Source: Flavobacteriaceae bacterium
Lineage (GTDB): Bacteria; Bacteroidota; Bacteroidia; Flavobacteriales; Flavobacteriaceae
DNA: 64,000 bases
Direction: 5' to 3'
NCBI GenBank assembly: GCA_018402385.1
Contig: JAGYJA010000006.1
Span: forward strand, 1 to 64,000
Shown here: positions 24,532 to 36,201 of the stretch, piece after piece
Layout: the number at the start of each line of letters is the position of its first letter
Numbering within the stretch: position 1 is the stretch's first letter
Translations under genes and position numbers: made by a program
Notes under the pieces: model-generated
The model's database searches: none
What the model saw: the letters and a program-made list of their open reading frames with translations, nothing else
Told to the model about the DNA's origin: nothing

Positions 24532-25638
24532 TTAAACAAGCAACATCTCTTTAATGTAGTTGTTAAACTTTGCCATTTCATTGAAATGCTTAAAAAATTT
24601 AGCACGAAACAGTTCAAAGTCAAAATCGAGATAGTATTCTAAATTTTTATAATCGCAAATAGGAAAACCAAAATCATCAGAAAACCCTTTACATCGATAA
24701 TCAACAAAAGTAAGAAACGATTTTTTCCCTTGACTTAAAAAATGCAAATGTGCATGCAGTCTGCTGCCTATGTGTAAATCAAAATTTTTATAATACTCAA
24801 AACAATCATTTACAGCTCTAGGAATGTAAACCTCAAAACCCTTGCTTAAGGCGTAAGTAAAAATAGCTTGATTATTTTTTGGAAAAACACCTTCATTGAT
24901 ATAATTTAAAATTGAAAATTGACCGTCGCGTTTTGATATATGCTGGTTGTTTAAATGATAATCGTGCATAGAAATCACCTTTTTTGATGTTTTGTACTTT
25001 TCGGCAACAAAATCTATAGTTTTACATTCTCTTTCCCAAAAATCATCGCGATTGGTTACCGTAAGTAAAACTGAATTTGTTTTGTCTTTAAATAAACCAC
25101 TTTCGTTAAGTTTGTGCTTGTGAAAAACAACTGGGCAGCTAGTCATTATAAATTTTTCTTTTATTTCAGGAAAATTGGTTTTTAAATAATTTTGACTCAA
25201 ACTACATCTAGTAGAGACATATTTTACTTTTTTAAAAATGAAATTGTATTTGTCCTTAATCACATCAGTCATTCCGTTATTGCTTTTTGGATCGCCAGAA
25301 ATACCTACGCCATATAAAACAATGGGTACTTCAATTTTTTCAATTGTATTAGATTTCATAATAGGAAAGTTTTTTCCTGTATCATTTAATCTGTTAGTGA
25401 TTGGTAGAAGTAATGCTTTAGTAGAATTAATTTTATTTATTTGCAAGTCAGATAAATCAGATCTTACAGAATATATATGTTCTGGATAATGAGGTTTCAA
25501 TGAAGTGATCATTGACTCCAAAACAAAACAATCACCAATATTGAAATAATTTTCACGGTTGGGTTTGTCATTTTTTAAGTAGTATTTAAACTTTTTTTTA
25601 TTAGGAAGAATTGCAGGTGTTAATACTGAATAATTCAT
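24532..25638 (-). CDS. Polysaccharide pyruvyl transferase family protein
   Basis: A 368-residue protein of the polysaccharide pyruvyl transferase/CsaB family, which adds pyruvate ketals to surface sugars or acts in related polysaccharide modification. Visible features are FNIGDCFVLESM near the N-terminus, VLYGVGISG, and the C-terminal DLHIGSRLHAHLHFLSQGK with SDDFGFP, the hallmark HxGSRLH region. It has low GC and lies among glycosyltransferases, so it probably belongs to the surface polysaccharide set. The gap to the next gene (25639-25694) is short. Confidence 0.82.
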   Translation of the reverse strand: MNYSVLTPAILPNKKKFKYYLKNDKPNRENYFNIGDCFVLESMITSLKPHYPEHIYSVRSDLSDLQINKINSTKALLLPITNRLNDTGKNFPIMKSNTIEKIEVPIVLYGVGISGDPKSNNGMTDVIKDKYNFIFKKVKYVSTRCSLSQNYLKTNFPEIKEKFIMTSCPVVFHKHKLNESGLFKDKTNSVLLTVTNRDDFWERECKTIDFVAEKYKTSKKVISMHDYHLNNQHISKRDGQFSILNYINEGVFPKNNQAIFTYALSKGFEVYIPRAVNDCFEYYKNFDLHIGSRLHAHLHFLSQGKKSFLTFVDYRCKGFSDDFGFPICDYKNLEYYLDFDFELFRAKFFKHFNEMAKFNNYIKEMLLV

Positions 25639-25694
25639 TTTTTATATTTTAGAAATTAAATGTGAAGTCTAACAAGAATGTTGATGGAATTTAA

Positions 25695-26447
25695 TTAAAA
25701 ATCAAAAAATTTTTTTCGATTTAAATAGTAAGATTTGTAAGAGGTTACAATCAAAGGAATTTTTTCAATCTTCCTCTTCAAGCTATCTGTATAATAACTA
25801 AAGCCTTTCTTTTTGTTTTTCCAAGAGTCTTCCCACCAATGTATGCATAAAGTTTCTGGTTTTATACTCGCTGGGGTGTAGGATTCTTCCCAAGAAAAAG
25901 GATAAAAATAAGGGGTTGTAAGCAATAAAACACCCTCGTGAATGTGTTGGGTTTTGTATGTTTTCAGCCCGTTTGCAAAGGCAACTTTAGATACTATTGG
26001 TGGACCACCCATTGCATTAAATTGCAAGCGTTGTTTTTTTACAGTTTCAAAAAGGCATTCATAAATAAATTTGTGTCCAGCCCTTCCGCCAAGAACGGCA
26101 GAGTTTAGCGGGTATTTTGAGGATTCTAAGTCACTCTGAAAGCCTAAAAAAACCTGTTCCTTTAATAACTCATCAAACGGTTTTAGGGCTTCAATATCGG
26201 TATCTAAGTAGATACCGCCTTCGGTGTAAACCGCATAGAGTCTTACAAAATCGGTAATAAAAGACCATTTTTTTTGCTTGTATAAAAGTTTTAAAAACGG
26301 TAGATTATCAAAAGGTGTATTAGTTTCATCCCACTTTTTTATTTCATAATCAGGAAGATTTTTTTTCCAAGAGGCAATACATTTTATAATTGTATTGTTA
26401 TAATCGCCTTTTCCATACCAGCAAAAATGAATAAGTTTTGGAATCAT
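25695..26447 (-). CDS. Glycosyltransferase with DXD motif (GT32/OCH1-like)
   Basis: A 250-residue protein starting MIPKLIHFCWYGKGDYN, typical of the sugar-transfer DXD family (GT32). KWSFITDFVRLYAVYTEGGIYLDTDIEALKP contains the DxD catalytic motif (YLDTDIE). It should transfer a hexose to a polysaccharide or LPS acceptor in the cytoplasm. It is divergent from the GT2 at 26503, with a 55-base spacer serving both. Confidence 0.9.
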   Translation of the reverse strand: MIPKLIHFCWYGKGDYNNTIIKCIASWKKNLPDYEIKKWDETNTPFDNLPFLKLLYKQKKWSFITDFVRLYAVYTEGGIYLDTDIEALKPFDELLKEQVFLGFQSDLESSKYPLNSAVLGGRAGHKFIYECLFETVKKQRLQFNAMGGPPIVSKVAFANGLKTYKTQHIHEGVLLLTTPYFYPFSWEESYTPASIKPETLCIHWWEDSWKNKKKGFSYYTDSLKRKIEKIPLIVTSYKSYYLNRKKFFDF

Positions 26448-26502
26448 ATCATTTATTTGCTCAAAAGTACATAATTTTACACTCTAATTTAAAAATCAAT
26501 CA

Positions 26503-27258
26503 ATGAATATTAGCGGGCTAGTTATTGCTTTTAATGAAGAAAAAAGTATTTTTAGTTGTGTTGAGGCTATGCTAAAGTTATGCGAAGAAGTAATTGTAAT
26601 AGATTCATTTAGTAGTGACAATACGGTTGCACTTGCCCAAAAAGCAGGAGCTAAAGTGATTCAGCAAACCTTTTTGGGCGATGGCCCCCAACGAGCTTTT
26701 GGTTTGCCTTTTTGTAAAAATAACTGGATTTTAAATCTCGATGCAGATGAGTTTTTAGATGAGGATACATTCAAATTTTTAATAGAAAAAGAATATGTAA
26801 ACCAACCTTATGATGCTTATAACTTTAGAATGATAAATCATCTTGGCAAAAAACGTATTGTACATTCCGGATGGTATCCAGACTATACTTGTCGATTCTT
26901 TAATAAAGAAACAGCACAACCCTCAAGCTCAAAAGTGCACCAACGCATTGTTGCCAAAAATTTAAAAAACACCAATTTGCACGTGTTACATTTTGGATGG
27001 CAATCGTATGCGCACATTATCGCCAAAAAAAACCAATACACCACTTGGCAAGCAGAACAACTTTTTGAGCAGGGCAAAAAAGCAAACGTGCTATCACCCG
27101 TTACCCATGGGCTTTCAGCATTTTTTAAAGCCTATATTTTAAAAAAAGGAATACTTTATGGAGTTGAAGGCTTGAGTTTTTCACTCATTCAATCTTTTTT
27201 TTCTTACACAAAATATCTCAAATTACTTTTTTTACAAAATCAAACCGCCACATCATAA
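26503..27258 (+). CDS. Glycosyltransferase family 2 (WaaE-like)
   Basis: A 251-residue GT2: ISGLVIAFNEEKSIFSC, VIDSFSSDNTVALAQ, the acidic LNLDADEFLDE motif and HSGWYPDYTCRFF. Same architecture as the GT2 at 23207-23971, so the two are paralogous steps of LPS core or surface glycan assembly. A C-terminal hydrophobic/basic segment may bind the membrane. It overlaps the convergent dapD by 19 bases. Confidence 0.91.
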   Translation: MNISGLVIAFNEEKSIFSCVEAMLKLCEEVIVIDSFSSDNTVALAQKAGAKVIQQTFLGDGPQRAFGLPFCKNNWILNLDADEFLDEDTFKFLIEKEYVNQPYDAYNFRMINHLGKKRIVHSGWYPDYTCRFFNKETAQPSSSKVHQRIVAKNLKNTNLHVLHFGWQSYAHIIAKKNQYTTWQAEQLFEQGKKANVLSPVTHGLSAFFKAYILKKGILYGVEGLSFSLIQSFFSYTKYLKLLFLQNQTATS

Positions 27259-28055
27259 GTGCGCAAAGCATCGTTGAGTGACGTTTTTTTATCAGTACTT
27301 TCTTTTCGTTTTCCAATGATCAAAGCGCAAGGCACCTGAAATTCACCGGCAGGAAACTGTTTGGTATAACTCCCGGGTATCACCACAGACCGAGCAGGGA
27401 CATAGCCTTTTATTTCCACAGGTTCATTTCCTGTAACGTCAATTATTTTTGTAGACCCTGTCAAGACAACATTGGCTCCCAGCACCGCTTCTTTTTCTAC
27501 TCTGATTCCTTCAACAACAATACAACGAGAGCCAATAAAGGCATTATCTTCAATGATGACAGGGGCTGCCTGCAAGGGTTCTAAAACACCACCAATGCCC
27601 ACACCACCACTTAAATGCACGTTTTTACCTATCTGAGCACAACTGCCCACTGTCGCCCAGGTATCTACCATAGTACCTTCATCTACATAAGCGCCAATAT
27701 TTACATAGCTGGGCATCATAATAACACCTCCTGAAATATAGGCACCAAAGCGCGCAACAGCGTGTGGAACCACTCGTATGTTTTTCTCTTTATATCCCGT
27801 TTTCAACGGAATCTTGTCGTGATATTCAAAAATACCCACTTCAAAAGTTTCCATTTTCTGAATGGGGAAATAAAGGACGACCGCTTTTTTGACCCATTCA
27901 TTCACTTGCCAGCCGTTGGAAGTGGGTTCGGCAACTCTTAATTTCCCTTCGTCAAGTAACGATATGACTTCGCGTATGGCAGCAATGGTTTCAGTTGAGG
28001 TAAGTATTGACCTGTCCTCCCAGGCTTTTTCGATAATTTCTTTTAATTGATTCAT
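27240..28055 (-). CDS. dapD: 2,3,4,5-tetrahydropyridine-2,6-dicarboxylate N-succinyltransferase
   Basis: A 271-residue left-handed beta-helix acyltransferase that succinylates tetrahydrodipicolinate in the DAP/lysine pathway. An N-terminal helical domain is followed by hexapeptide-repeat coils (GVIMMPSYVNIGAYVDEG, GVGIGGVLEPLQAAPV, IEDNAFIGSRCIVVEG). SARSVVIPGSY-like ARSVVIPGSYTKQFP ends the fold. Length is standard. It provides a precursor of peptidoglycan; dapA lies elsewhere in the window (35215). Confidence 0.96.
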   Translation of the reverse strand: MNQLKEIIEKAWEDRSILTSTETIAAIREVISLLDEGKLRVAEPTSNGWQVNEWVKKAVVLYFPIQKMETFEVGIFEYHDKIPLKTGYKEKNIRVVPHAVARFGAYISGGVIMMPSYVNIGAYVDEGTMVDTWATVGSCAQIGKNVHLSGGVGIGGVLEPLQAAPVIIEDNAFIGSRCIVVEGIRVEKEAVLGANVVLTGSTKIIDVTGNEPVEIKGYVPARSVVIPGSYTKQFPAGEFQVPCALIIGKRKESTDKKTSLNDALRTYDVAV

Positions 28056-28216
28056 TTATAATTTTTTTCTAAACTTAGATTATATTCAATAGACTATGGG
28101 GAAATTCAATATGTTTTATTTATCAAGTTTCTTTAAATACCTCACAAACTCACAAACTTTTTCAACCACAAAGATAATTGCTTTCTTCAAAAGTGAAGCA
28201 GAAACCAAAGAAGTAT

Positions 28217-28224
28217 TACCTTTG
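28217..28224 (+). promoter_or_regulatory. Promoter -7 box TACCTTTG for ruvX
   Basis: Perfect TAnnTTTG box 15 bases before the ruvX ATG. Both ruvX and the adjacent def may be transcribed from it. Confidence 0.5.
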
Positions 28225-28239
28225 CACTGATTTTTTACT

Positions 28240-28652
28240 ATGGCACGCATTTTAGCAATAGATTTTGGAACCAAAAGAACAGGTATCGCTGCAACAGATG
28301 AGCTACAGCTCATCGCTTCCGGCTTGACCACTGTGGAGACTAAAAACCTTTTAGCTTTTTTAAAAGAGTATGTTGCTAAAGAAAAAGTGGAATTATTTCT
28401 GGTGGGCGAACCCAAAAGAATGGACGATACTCCCTCAGATGTGGAAGTTCATATTGCTGCTTTTATCAAAAATTGAATTTAGAAATTCCGGAAATGCCGG
28501 TTAAAAGAGTAGATGAACGGTTCACTTCAAAAATGGCATTTCAAACCATGATTGATAGCGGCCTAAAGAAAAAACAACGACGCAACAAAGCCCTTATTGA
28601 TGAAATAAGTGCTACAATTATTTTACAAGAATATTTATATAACAAAGTGTAA
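28240..28652 (+). CDS. ruvX: Holliday junction resolvase-like protein RuvX/YqgF, frameshifted
   Basis: The reconstructed ~137-residue protein begins MARILAIDFGTKRTGIAATD (RNase H-fold acidic motif) and has LFLVGEPKRMDD. After the break it continues LNLEIPEMPVKRVDERFTSKMA and RNKALIDEISATIIL, the remaining catalytic acidic residues. The frame breaks at a run of five A (28468-28472); one more A restores AFIKKLNLEI. The family is implicated in pre-16S rRNA processing and is usually essential, so a consensus error is likely. def starts 7 bases after its stop. Confidence 0.9.
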
Positions 28653-28659
28653 TCAAAAT

Positions 28660-29250
28660 ATGATTTTACCCATTGTAGCTTACGGGGATCCCGTTTTAAG
28701 AAAAAAAGCAACAGATATCAGTCAGGATTACAAGGCGCTGGACGCCTTGATTGAAAACATGTATGAAACCATGTACAATGCCCATGGGGTGGGCCTTGCT
28801 GCACCACAAATTGGGCTTCCCATCAGGCTTTTTATCATTGATTGTGAACCTTTTTCAAATGATGATGAACTTTCAGAAGATGAACAAAAAAGCCTGGCAG
28901 AATTAAAACAAACCTTTATTAATGCCAATATACTCGAAGAAACCGGTGATGAATGGGCATTCAATGAAGGCTGCCTTAGCATTCCTGATGTAAGGGAAGA
29001 TGTTTTCAGAAAAGAAAAAATCACCATTTCCTTTTATGACGAAAACTTTACCCATCAAACTAAAACGTATGATGGTCTGGCTGCTAGGGTTATACAACAT
29101 GAGTATGACCACATTGAAGGTGTTTTGTTTACAGACAAATTATCACCCCTCAAAAGAAGATTGATAAAAAGTAAACTCACTAATATATCCAAGGGTAAAA
29201 TCGAAGTGGATTACAGAATGAAATTTCCAAATCTCAATAAAAAGAGATAA
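28660..29250 (+). CDS. def: Peptide deformylase
   Basis: A 196-residue metalloprotease that removes the N-formyl group from nascent proteins. All three motifs are visible: GVGLAAPQIG (motif 1), EGCLSIP (motif 2, metal Cys) and QHEYDHIEG (motif 3, HExxH). An upstream in-frame start at 28609 would extend into ruvX, so ATG 28660 (MILPIVAYGDPVLRKKA) is chosen. Confidence 0.96.
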   Translation: MILPIVAYGDPVLRKKATDISQDYKALDALIENMYETMYNAHGVGLAAPQIGLPIRLFIIDCEPFSNDDELSEDEQKSLAELKQTFINANILEETGDEWAFNEGCLSIPDVREDVFRKEKITISFYDENFTHQTKTYDGLAARVIQHEYDHIEGVLFTDKLSPLKRRLIKSKLTNISKGKIEVDYRMKFPNLNKKR

Positions 29251-29352
29251 ATAATTTTATTTTCAATTGCAATATTTATCTTTGTTGTCAAATGCATGGG
29301 CTTCAGCTTAATGAGCCTTTCAATAAATCATAAACAAATTTCAAAATACTAT

Positions 29353-29889
29353 ATGGGCTTAGAAAAAATTTTATCCATTTCCGGAAAACCGGGATTATAT
29401 GAATTAAAAACACAAACACGCTCAGGATTTCTGGCCGAGTCATTACTCGACGGAAAAAAAATATCAGTGAGTGCCCACCACAATGTGAGCTTGCTTTCAG
29501 AAATTGCCATTTACACCTTGACGGAAGAAGTGCCTTTGCGTCAAATTATGCAAAAAATTAAAGACAAGGAAAATGGAGGTAAAGCCATTAGTCACAAAGA
29601 AGACAAATTAAAGCTGGAAGAATACTTTTTCGAAATTCTTCCAGATTATGATGAAGACAGAGTATATGCGAGCGATATAAAGAAAATCATTCAGTGGTAT
29701 AACCTTTTACAACAAAAGGATTTGATGGATTTCTCTGAACCCACAGAGGAAGAAGCTCAGGAAATCGTCAAACAAACTGAAGCAAAAGGAACTACAAACA
29801 AAGCAGTACCCATTGAAAAATCAACACCCAAAGTTTCAAACACTAAAAAGGGAGGTACCGGTAAAAGTCCGGCTGCCCGAAAATCATAA
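29353..29889 (+). CDS. DUF5606 domain protein
   Basis: About 178 residues; N-terminal MGLEKILSISGKPGLYELKTQTRSG is the conserved start of this Bacteroidota-specific family. A C-terminal low-complexity Lys/Thr/Pro tail follows. Function unknown. I chose ATG 29353, because the longer ORF from 29296 would add 19 residues that do not look like the family start. A TATCTTTG promoter box at 29277-29284 sits upstream. A strong terminator follows at 29912, so the gene is monocistronic. Confidence 0.85.
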   Translation: MGLEKILSISGKPGLYELKTQTRSGFLAESLLDGKKISVSAHHNVSLLSEIAIYTLTEEVPLRQIMQKIKDKENGGKAISHKEDKLKLEEYFFEILPDYDEDRVYASDIKKIIQWYNLLQQKDLMDFSEPTEEEAQEIVKQTEAKGTTNKAVPIEKSTPKVSNTKKGGTGKSPAARKS

Positions 29890-29911
29890 GATAGTTCAAT
29901 TGATCAATAGT

Positions 29912-29943
29912 AAAATCCTGTCATTCAACGACAGGATTTTTTT
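29912..29943 (+). terminator. Rho-independent terminator after DUF5606
   Basis: AAAATCCTGTC / GACAGGATTTT stem with a 7-base ATTCAAC loop and a following T-run, 23 bases after the stop codon. Confidence 0.9.
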
Positions 29944-30034
29944 ATTATAAACAGTTTGTTGTGGATTACTTCTTCATTGAGTACCATTTTTGTTGTAATC
30001 AATTGAGTAATTTTATAAAATTAATCAGCCCAGA

Positions 30035-30807
30035 ATGAATAAAAGAGAAGAACAACTAAAAGCCTTTGACAGATTGCTCACCATAATGGACGAGCTAAGG
30101 GAGCAATGCCCTTGGGACCGCAAACAAACAATACAAACCCTGAGACACCTCACCATTGAGGAAACCTATGAATTGGGCGATGCCATCCTTGAAAACGATT
30201 TAAACGAAGTCAAAAAGGAGTTAGGGGATTTATTACTTCATATTGTTTTTTATGCGAAAATTGGAAGTGAAACAAACGCTTTTGACATTGCTGATGTCGC
30301 CAATGGGATCTGTGAAAAACTCATCGACCGCCATCCGCATATTTACGGCGATGTCAAAGTAGCCGATGAAGAAGAAGTCAAAAAAAACTGGGAAAACCTG
30401 AAACTAAAAGAAGGTAAAACAAGTGTTTTGGAAGGTGTTCCAAAATCGCTTCCGGCGATGGTCAAAGCAAACCGCATTCAGGATAAAGTGGCCGGAGTGG
30501 GCTTTGACTGGGAACATCCTGAACAAGTTTTTGAAAAACTCAAGGAAGAACTCGACGAGTTACAACACGAGGTCAATGAAAACAATGCTGAAAAATAGAA
30601 GCTGAGTTTGGCGATGTCCTTTTTTCAATGATCAACTATGCCCGATTCCTTAAAGTTGACCCCGAAAGCGCTTTGGAACGCACCAATAAAAAATTCATTA
30701 AACGCTTTCAGTTTTTGGAAGAAAAAGCAAAAGCCATCAACAAACCATTAAAAGACATGACACTGGCTGAAATGGACGTGTTTTGGGAAGAGGCAAAAAA
30801 GTTATAA
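30035..30807 (+). CDS. mazG: Nucleoside triphosphate pyrophosphohydrolase MazG, frameshifted
   Basis: The full protein would be about 257 residues with two MazG domains: CPWDRKQTIQTLRHLTIEETYEL with the EExxE metal motif, and after the break EAEFGDVLFSMINYARFLKVDPE with the second acidic cluster. It hydrolyses NTPs to NMP and PPi to clean up the nucleotide pool. The break is at a run of five A (30591-30595). One more A gives AEKIEAEFGDV, so a missing base in the consensus is likely. Confidence 0.92.
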
Positions 30808-30856
30808 GTAAAAAATTAAAAGTATAAAGTGACCAACTTGAAGTTGAATTAATTAA

Positions 30857-32946
<2,090 letters not shown>

Positions 32947-33858
32947 TTATACGTTTATTGAAATGCTTTTAACTTCGTTTATTTCCTTTTCCTCAAAATA
33001 AAAGTCTATTCGCCCCAAATTAATCCCTGCAAAACCCACCTGATTGATTAAAACTTCCTGATCAATGCTATTTTTTACAATTACCGGTTTTGGCAAAAAA
33101 GTATGGGTGTGGCCACCCAAAATTAAATCAATACCCGAAGTAGCAGCTGCCAGCTTGAGATCAGAAACTTTATCGTGTTCATAACTATACCCAATGTGTG
33201 AGAGGCAAATGATCAGGTCACAATCCTCTTCGTCTTTAAGAACTCTGGACATATCCTGCGCAATTTCAATGGGGTCATAATACTTGGTTTCCTGATAGAG
33301 TTTTTTAGTGACCAAACCTTCCAACTCGACACCCAATCCAAAGACTCCGACTTTAACTCCGTCCTTCTCAAAGGTTCTGTATTTATCAACATAACCATCA
33401 AGAATGGTATTGCTAAAATCATAATTGGAGGAAATGATAGGGAAATTGGCGTGGGGCAATTGAGCAAGCAAGCCGTCAAGACCATTATCAAATTCGTGAT
33501 TGCCAATGGTCGCGGCATCATATTTTAGCATTGACATAAATTTCAATTCCAGTTCGCCGCCATAAAAGTTAAAATAAGGTGTGCCCTGAAAATAATCTCC
33601 TGCGTCGAGTAATAGGGTATTGGGGTTTTCTTTTCTGATGTTTTCAATCAGGGTTGCACGTCGTGCTACTCCTCCTTTGTTTGGAAAGCGGGCATCGTCT
33701 AACGGAAAAGGATCCAGACGGCTGTGGGTATCGTTGGTGTGCAGTATAGTAATGTGCTTTCTGTTTGAACCGTTGCTAAATGCCGAAAGTCCAAAACTTC
33801 CCGTAGCGAGTAGGGCTGAAGCGGCGGCAGTGTGCTTGATGAAGTGTCTTCGTTGCAT
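32947..33858 (-). CDS. Metallophosphatase (5'-nucleotidase N-terminal domain), Tat-like signal
   Basis: A 303-residue periplasmic calcineurin-like phosphoesterase. The N-terminus MQRRHFIKHTAAASALLATG fits a twin-arginine signal. The catalytic metal motifs are in order: HTNDTHSRLDP, LDAGDYFQGTP, TIGNHEFDNG, LSHIGY and GGHTHTF. It corresponds to the catalytic half of UshA-type nucleotidases, whose C-terminal half is encoded by the gene 2 bases upstream. The two form an operon, and the proteins probably act together in periplasmic nucleotide hydrolysis. Confidence 0.93.
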   Translation of the reverse strand: MQRRHFIKHTAAASALLATGSFGLSAFSNGSNRKHITILHTNDTHSRLDPFPLDDARFPNKGGVARRATLIENIRKENPNTLLLDAGDYFQGTPYFNFYGGELELKFMSMLKYDAATIGNHEFDNGLDGLLAQLPHANFPIISSNYDFSNTILDGYVDKYRTFEKDGVKVGVFGLGVELEGLVTKKLYQETKYYDPIEIAQDMSRVLKDEEDCDLIICLSHIGYSYEHDKVSDLKLAAATSGIDLILGGHTHTFLPKPVIVKNSIDQEVLINQVGFAGINLGRIDFYFEEKEINEVKSISINV

Positions 33859-33860
33859 TT

Positions 33861-34615
33861 TTAGTTTGATTTTATAAAGCGGTTATCTTGTAAAAAATCA
33901 ATCGTGTCTTTTTGAATAAAAAAATCAATAAACAGGTTTCTCAATTTATAATCGAGCGGTGTTTCACTGATAGCGTCTTCAAAAAAATACATGCGGTCGC
34001 CCCCGTTTCTCAAATAATCACTTGTTGCTACAAAAAGGTTTTTGTAGTGTCTAAAGGTGTTCCCTGAATTTCAACCGATTTTAGGTTGTTATTTCTATCC
34101 AACTGAATTTCCATTCCTGAAATGGGGTGTGCACTATTTTCTGATGCGAGATAATCAAGCATTTCCTGAATCCTTTTCGGCGAAAGCTCAAGCACTACCA
34201 CCTCATTTTCAAAGGGCATGATTTCAAAAGCTGTTTTTCTTGTAACATTACCTTCTGCCATAGTGGCCCTGATGCCTCCAAAATTGAGTAAAACAATGTC
34301 GATAGTATTTTGGGTACGCTGTTTAAAAATGGGATTTGCAAGCTCCATCGTGGCATCAGCCATCATATTCCCTATGGAGGAATTGAATGGGCCGTCTGTT
34401 CTTTTCATGTTCCTTTTGTTATGGGCGAGAACTTCAGATAGTTGTCCTTCAATATGTTCCCGGTAGGGTTTTAGAATGCTTTCAAACGTTTCATTTGTTT
34501 TTATAGAGTCGTTAATTTCTATTTGTTTGCCTTTAATTTGTGTAAGTGAATAATCTGTTTTTTCGCAGCTTAGTAGGAGTGAGGTAATGAATATGAATAA
34601 AAAAACATTTTTCAT
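33861..34615 (-). CDS. 5'-nucleotidase C-terminal domain lipoprotein, frameshifted
   Basis: The reconstructed ~250-residue protein starts MKNVFLFIFITSLLLSCEKTD (lipobox LLLSC) and carries the substrate-binding 5'-nucleotidase C-domain: GNMMADATMEL, IVLLNFGGIRATMAEGNVT and IMPFENEVVVLEL. The frame breaks at a run of five A (34032-34036 on the plus strand). One more base gives TKTFFVATSDYLRNGGDRMYFFEDAI and a stop at 33861. A missing base in the consensus is likely. It is the first gene of the pair with the metallophosphatase. Confidence 0.88.
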
Positions 34616-34657
34616 GAAGCAAAGTGTTTAAGAAACTATAAATGCTGATATTTTACT

Positions 34658-34665
34658 TACTTTTG
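34658..34665 (+). promoter_or_regulatory. Promoter -7 box TACTTTTG for DUF6913-dapA
   Basis: TAnnTTTG match 22 bases before the DUF6913 ATG; dapA overlaps the latter by 4 bases and is probably co-transcribed. Confidence 0.5.
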
Positions 34666-34687
34666 TAAGCAAAGAATGTAAAGATAA

Positions 34688-35218
34688 ATGAATTTCAAAT
34701 CTGTAAAAAAATATTTCCTCAAAAAGCATATTGAAAAACATTTAAAAGATCCATTTCCAAAGAATGAAATCTCAGATTTTAAAACTGTTGGAGTGCTTGT
34801 AAATGTTGAAGAGTTTGAGAATACTGACCTTTTTTCCGGATTGTTAGAAGCGCTTCAAATCCTTAACAAAGATTTAAAGTTGATCTTGTATCGGGAGGAA
34901 AAAAGAAACCTGCCCACTTTTGAACAAAACAAGTTTTCCTCAAAGGATTTTAGCTGGAATGGCATCTTAAACAAACCGGCTGTTGAAGAATTTCTAGACC
35001 GGGAATTTGATATTTTTATAGGTTATTATTCAAAAAAGAATCCCTATCTGGATTATGTAACATCAAAAGCAAAAGCACAATTAAAAGTAGGTTTAAAAGG
35101 AACAGATAAAAGGCTTTTTGATATCATTTTTAAAATTGAAGTAAAAAATTATGCTTTATTTGAGCAGGAACTTGCCAAATACATACGCATTTTTAAAAAT
35201 AAAAAAGAAACAAAATGA
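34688..35218 (+). CDS. DUF6913 family protein
   Basis: A 176-residue Bacteroidota protein ([19 protein letters not shown] start, [29 protein letters not shown] core), cytoplasmic and highly charged. Function unknown. It overlaps dapA by 4 bases (ATGA), indicating translational coupling. This conserved pairing hints at a role in lysine or cell wall metabolism, which is inference. Confidence 0.85.
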   Translation: MNFKSVKKYFLKKHIEKHLKDPFPKNEISDFKTVGVLVNVEEFENTDLFSGLLEALQILNKDLKLILYREEKRNLPTFEQNKFSSKDFSWNGILNKPAVEEFLDREFDIFIGYYSKKNPYLDYVTSKAKAQLKVGLKGTDKRLFDIIFKIEVKNYALFEQELAKYIRIFKNKKETK

Positions 35219-36093
35219 ACAAACTAATCGGAACCGGGGTTGCACTTGTTACTCCATTTAAGAAAGATTTTTCAATAGACTTTGAAGGATTGGAAAGAGT
35301 AGTGAATCACTGCATTCACGGCGGAGTTGATTATCTTGTGGTTTTAGGCACAACGGCAGAAAGCGTCACTTTAACAGATGAAGAAAAGCAGCAAGTTATC
35401 AATAAAATCATTGCTGTAAACAATGACAGGCTCCCATTGGTTTTGGGAGTGGGAGGCAACAATACTCAAAAAGTTGTTGAAGAATTAAAAACAAGGGACT
35501 TGTCTGCATTTGAAGCTGTACTTTCAGTATCTCCTTATTACAATAAGCCTACTCAGGAGGGTATTTATCAACATTTTAAAGCGGTGGCAACTGCTTCACC
35601 AAAACCGGTAATTTTGTATAATGTACCTGGAAGGACTTCGTCAAATATGCTGCCAAAAACTGTTGTAAGATTGGCGGCTGACTTTGATAATATCGTAGCG
35701 ATTAAAGAAGCTGCTGGCGATATTGTTCAGGCAATGCAACTTATCAAGGATTCACCTAAAGATTTTCTGGTAATTTCAGGTGATGATATGATTACTTTGC
35801 CAATGATTTTGGCCGGTGGGGCTGGTGTGATATCGGTGATTGGAGAAGGGTTTCCAAATGAATTTTCAGATATGGTGCGTCTTGGGCTAAATAAAAAAGT
35901 AGATGCTGCTTATGAATTGCATTACAAACTGGCACCGGCAATCGATTTAATTTTTGCAGAAGGGAATCCGGCGGGCATTAAAGCGGTATTTGAAACTTTG
36001 GGAATTTGTGATGCTACGGTGAGGCTTCCTTTGGTTGAAGCAAGTACTGCATTAAAGCAGCAAATTCAAGAGTTTACTGCCAATTTACGTTAA
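35215..36093 (+). CDS. dapA: 4-hydroxy-tetrahydrodipicolinate synthase
   Basis: A 292-residue TIM-barrel aldolase that condenses pyruvate with aspartate semialdehyde, the first committed step to DAP and lysine. Signatures are [40 protein letters not shown] (catalytic Tyr) and [10 protein letters not shown] (Schiff-base Lys), with GDD near 195. Normal length. It is coupled to DUF6913. Confidence 0.97.
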   Translation: MNKLIGTGVALVTPFKKDFSIDFEGLERVVNHCIHGGVDYLVVLGTTAESVTLTDEEKQQVINKIIAVNNDRLPLVLGVGGNNTQKVVEELKTRDLSAFEAVLSVSPYYNKPTQEGIYQHFKAVATASPKPVILYNVPGRTSSNMLPKTVVRLAADFDNIVAIKEAAGDIVQAMQLIKDSPKDFLVISGDDMITLPMILAGGAGVISVIGEGFPNEFSDMVRLGLNKKVDAAYELHYKLAPAIDLIFAEGNPAGIKAVFETLGICDATVRLPLVEASTALKQQIQEFTANLR

Positions 36094-36174
36094 AATTTTC
36101 ACAACACATAAAAAGGAATAATTTCTTACGTTTGTTATTAGTAATATTGATTTTTATTATCGCACTAATTTACT

Positions 36175-36182
36175 TACTTTTG
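36175..36182 (+). promoter_or_regulatory. Promoter -7 box TACTTTTG for bamD operon
   Basis: Perfect TAnnTTTG. Because transcription starts a few bases downstream, the ATG at 36187 would lie at or before the start, which favours ATG 36202 for bamD. It likely drives bamD-rpoZ-coaBC-DUF4835. Confidence 0.5.
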
Positions 36183-36201
36183 CACGATGTTTTTAAGACA
36201 C

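Noticed and set aside
28609-28659. Longer start for peptide deformylase
   Set aside because: The extra 17 residues read through the ruvX tail and are absent from the family; ATG 28660 gives the conserved start.
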